Shown here: piece by piece, positions 62,535 through 64,000 of the stretch
Layout of the letters: each line of letters opens with the position of its first letter
Numbering within the stretch: position 1 is the stretch's first letter
From: Chitinophaga dinghuensis
GTDB lineage: Bacteria; Bacteroidota; Bacteroidia; Chitinophagales; Chitinophagaceae
Reading direction: 5' to 3'
Length of the DNA: 64,000 bases
NCBI RefSeq assembly: GCF_003259435.1
Contig: NZ_QLMA01000004.1
Location: 434,001 to 498,000 of the forward strand
The notes under the pieces: model-generated
Databases searched by the model: none
Told to the model about the DNA's origin: nothing
What the model saw: the letters and a program-made list of their open reading frames with translations, nothing else
Translations under genes and position numbers: made by a program

Positions 62535-62593
62535 CGCAACTAAAGTTGGCATAGGTTAGGACAAAGCACGCCAGATATCTATCTAAGGTGCCT

Positions 62594-64000
62594 TTATTTT
62601 ATAATAATTTCCTCTACGCCTTTCTCCGTAACAAATTCCAGTACTTTCGTTTCCGGGTGTAACGTGAATGAGCTGATGGCCTGGCCATCTCCCAAAATCA
62701 GTTCCGGCGTAAACGGCAATCCATGGACCTTCACACGTACACGCGTATACGATGTTTCATAGTTCACATAGTATTGCTTTTTGAGCCAGAATTGCTTTGG
62801 AGTGGACTGTTGTTTATAGCGGATAATGTTATACTGACCGTTTTTATAACCATAATGGTCGCCGGCATCTTCATACAGCGTGCTTTTGGTGATGCTGTCG
62901 CTATACCAGGCCTCCAGGATGATTTCTTCCAGTTGATGTTCGCCGGTATATTGCATCACCGGATAGAACGGAATAACGGCGCCGGCTTTTACAAACAGTG
63001 GCATTTCATCCAGCGGCGTAGGCACGGTTACATGCTGGCCCCCCGTGTAGGTCTCGTCATTCCAATAGCTGTACCAGGTACCTTTAGGCAGATACACCTC
63101 TTTCTCCTTCATGCCGGCTTCATTCACGTAGCTGATCAGTAATGAATCGCCAAACATGAATTCGTGTGTGCAATCATGGGTTTCTTCCTCATGTTGGGCC
63201 ACAAACGCCAGTGGGCGAATCATGGGCGTACCATTTTGTGCATATTGCCAGAAAGTAGTATAGAAATAAGGGAGCAGCTGGTAGCGCAGGGAGATGAATT
63301 TTTTCACGACCGCTTCATATTCTTCTCCAAAGCTCCAGGGTTCCTGGTTAAAGCCTGTTTCATTGCTGGCGCTGTGGGTACGCATCAGCGGATGGAAAGA
63401 CGCCAGCTGGATCCAACGGGTATATAACTCTCCGTCGGGCTCTCCGATGAAGCCTCCAATATCGCTGCCCGTAAAAGAAATACCGGATACAGATAAGCGC
63501 TGGCACTGTACTGCGGCCAGCCAAAGGTGTTCCCAGCTGGAAACATTATCACCTGTCCATACGGAAGACCAGCGCTGAGCGCCAGAATAGCAAGAACGGG
63601 TAATCACAAACGGACGGTGCGGCATCAGGTACCGTTTAAGTCCGGCTGCAGTGGATTTACTCATCAGATGGCCGTATACATTATGCGCTTTACGGTGACT
63701 CACCTCTTCGCCATCATAGTCGTGGCGCACGTCTTCAGGGAAACTACCCATTTCGAATACGGCGGGTTCGTTCATATCATTCCAGACGCCCCGGACGCCT
63801 GTTTCAGCAAGGCCTTTGAAGAGTCCTGCCCACCAATCGCGCACTTCCGGATTCGTAAAATCAGGGAAAACGCATTTTCCCGGCCATACATCTCCTTCCA
63901 TCAAAGCGCCATCGGCACGTTTACAGAAGTAATTATTTTTAATGCCTTCCTGGTAGATATTGTAATCCTGGTCTACTTTAATGCCCGGATCAATAATCAC
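62594..64000 (-). CDS. Glycoside hydrolase family 31 alpha-glucosidase (partial, N-terminus outside window)
   Basis: Hydrolyses alpha-glucosidic bonds. Only the C-terminal 468 residues are visible; the frame continues past 64000, and the GTG at the edge is internal. Catalytic nucleophile Asp in GVWNDMNEPAVF (about visible residue 74), acid/base region SGISFTGSDIGGFIGEPDGELYTRW, and the C-terminal beta domains including a DUF5110-like part. Substrate (maltose, isomaltose or xyloside) cannot be fixed without the N-terminus. Confidence 0.93.
   Translation of the reverse strand: MIIDPGIKVDQDYNIYQEGIKNNYFCKRADGALMEGDVWPGKCVFPDFTNPEVRDWWAGLFKGLAETGVRGVWNDMNEPAVFEMGSFPEDVRHDYDGEEVSHRKAHNVYGHLMSKSTAAGLKRYLMPHRPFVITRSCYSGAQRWSSVWTGDNVSSWEHLWLAAVQCQRLSVSGISFTGSDIGGFIGEPDGELYTRWIQLASFHPLMRTHSASNETGFNQEPWSFGEEYEAVVKKFISLRYQLLPYFYTTFWQYAQNGTPMIRPLAFVAQHEEETHDCTHEFMFGDSLLISYVNEAGMKEKEVYLPKGTWYSYWNDETYTGGQHVTVPTPLDEMPLFVKAGAVIPFYPVMQYTGEHQLEEIILEAWYSDSITKSTLYEDAGDHYGYKNGQYNIIRYKQQSTPKQFWLKKQYYVNYETSYTRVRVKVHGLPFTPELILGDGQAISSFTLHPETKVLEFVTEKGVEEIIIK

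Noticed and set aside
1..64000. CRISPR arrays, tRNA or rRNA genes, prophage or complete insertion sequences
   Set aside because: No regularly spaced direct repeats with unique spacers, no tRNA T-arm pattern or rRNA sequence, and no transposase, integrase or phage gene was seen.

Overview
The window looks like chromosomal DNA from a Chitinophaga-type member of the Bacteroidota. The support is a SusC/SusD pair behind an ECF sigma factor and a FecR anti-sigma factor, several Bacteroidota-restricted families (DUF4294, DUF4295, DUF4382, DUF5723, OMP_b-brl receptors), the rpmB-rpmG-DUF4295-ftsY order, bacillithiol genes, and promoters of the Bacteroidota form (TTTG, about 20 bases, TAnnTTTG) rather than the sigma-70 consensus. 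No tRNA, rRNA, CRISPR array, prophage or insertion sequence was seen; most of the window is ordinary core and metabolic genome.

Layout. 1-1.3 kb: 5' part of a ThrA-type aspartokinase on the minus strand, preceded by an unannotated Thr/Ile-rich leader peptide. 2-4.4 kb: tyrosine degradation (hmgA, hppD). 4.5-7.4 kb: VIT/CCC1 metal transporter, secreted proteins, L,D-transpeptidase. 7.5-11.6 kb: a Tat-type small subunit with two tandem GMC oxidoreductases. 11.7-22.3 kb: ECF sigma, FecR, SusC, SusD, a TlpA-like thioredoxin protein and a GH35 beta-galactosidase, a small polysaccharide-utilisation locus. 22.4-24.2 kb: a TetR regulator and its apparent target DUF2938, then a CBS protein. 24.2-29.5 kb: TonB-dependent receptor, second aspartokinase, fructose-bisphosphatase. 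29.5-38 kb: acetyltransferase, CAP protein, lone ABC ATPase, YfiT-like DinB protein, Nudix, FolC, DUF5723, TonB, MFS transporter. 38-42 kb: AraC regulator and a minus-strand operon of ureohydrolase, PH-like membrane protein and radical SAM enzyme. 42-45 kb: CcmE and CcmF. 45-51 kb: hydrolase, DUF4294, a lone plug-like protein, BshB1, a beta-lactamase-like serine hydrolase, AhpC and AhpD. 51-54.5 kb: ribosomal proteins L28 and L33, DUF4295, a large palindromic repeat, FtsY, a cupin/JmjC protein. 54.7-64 kb: RimO, DEAD-box helicase, GlgB, DUF4382, MORN-like protein, a small membrane protein and the 3' part of a GH31 glucosidase.

Functional links. HppD makes the substrate of HmgA. The Tat small subunit probably carries GMC partners, which lack signal peptides, across the inner membrane. 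The sigma/FecR pair probably controls the SusCD system through the SusC STN domain. A matching palindrome lies at tetR and at DUF2938, indicating a two-gene TetR circuit. AhpC and AhpD form a peroxidase/reductant pair, and BshB1 plus the YfiT homologue point to bacillithiol.

The observations most worth following are the thr leader peptide, the GMC pair with a three-cysteine motif, the TetR circuit, CcmE with a CxxxY motif in place of the heme-binding histidine, the ureohydrolase/membrane/radical SAM operon, the palindromic repeat before ftsY, and several small proteins. No whole new defence or mobile system was found.
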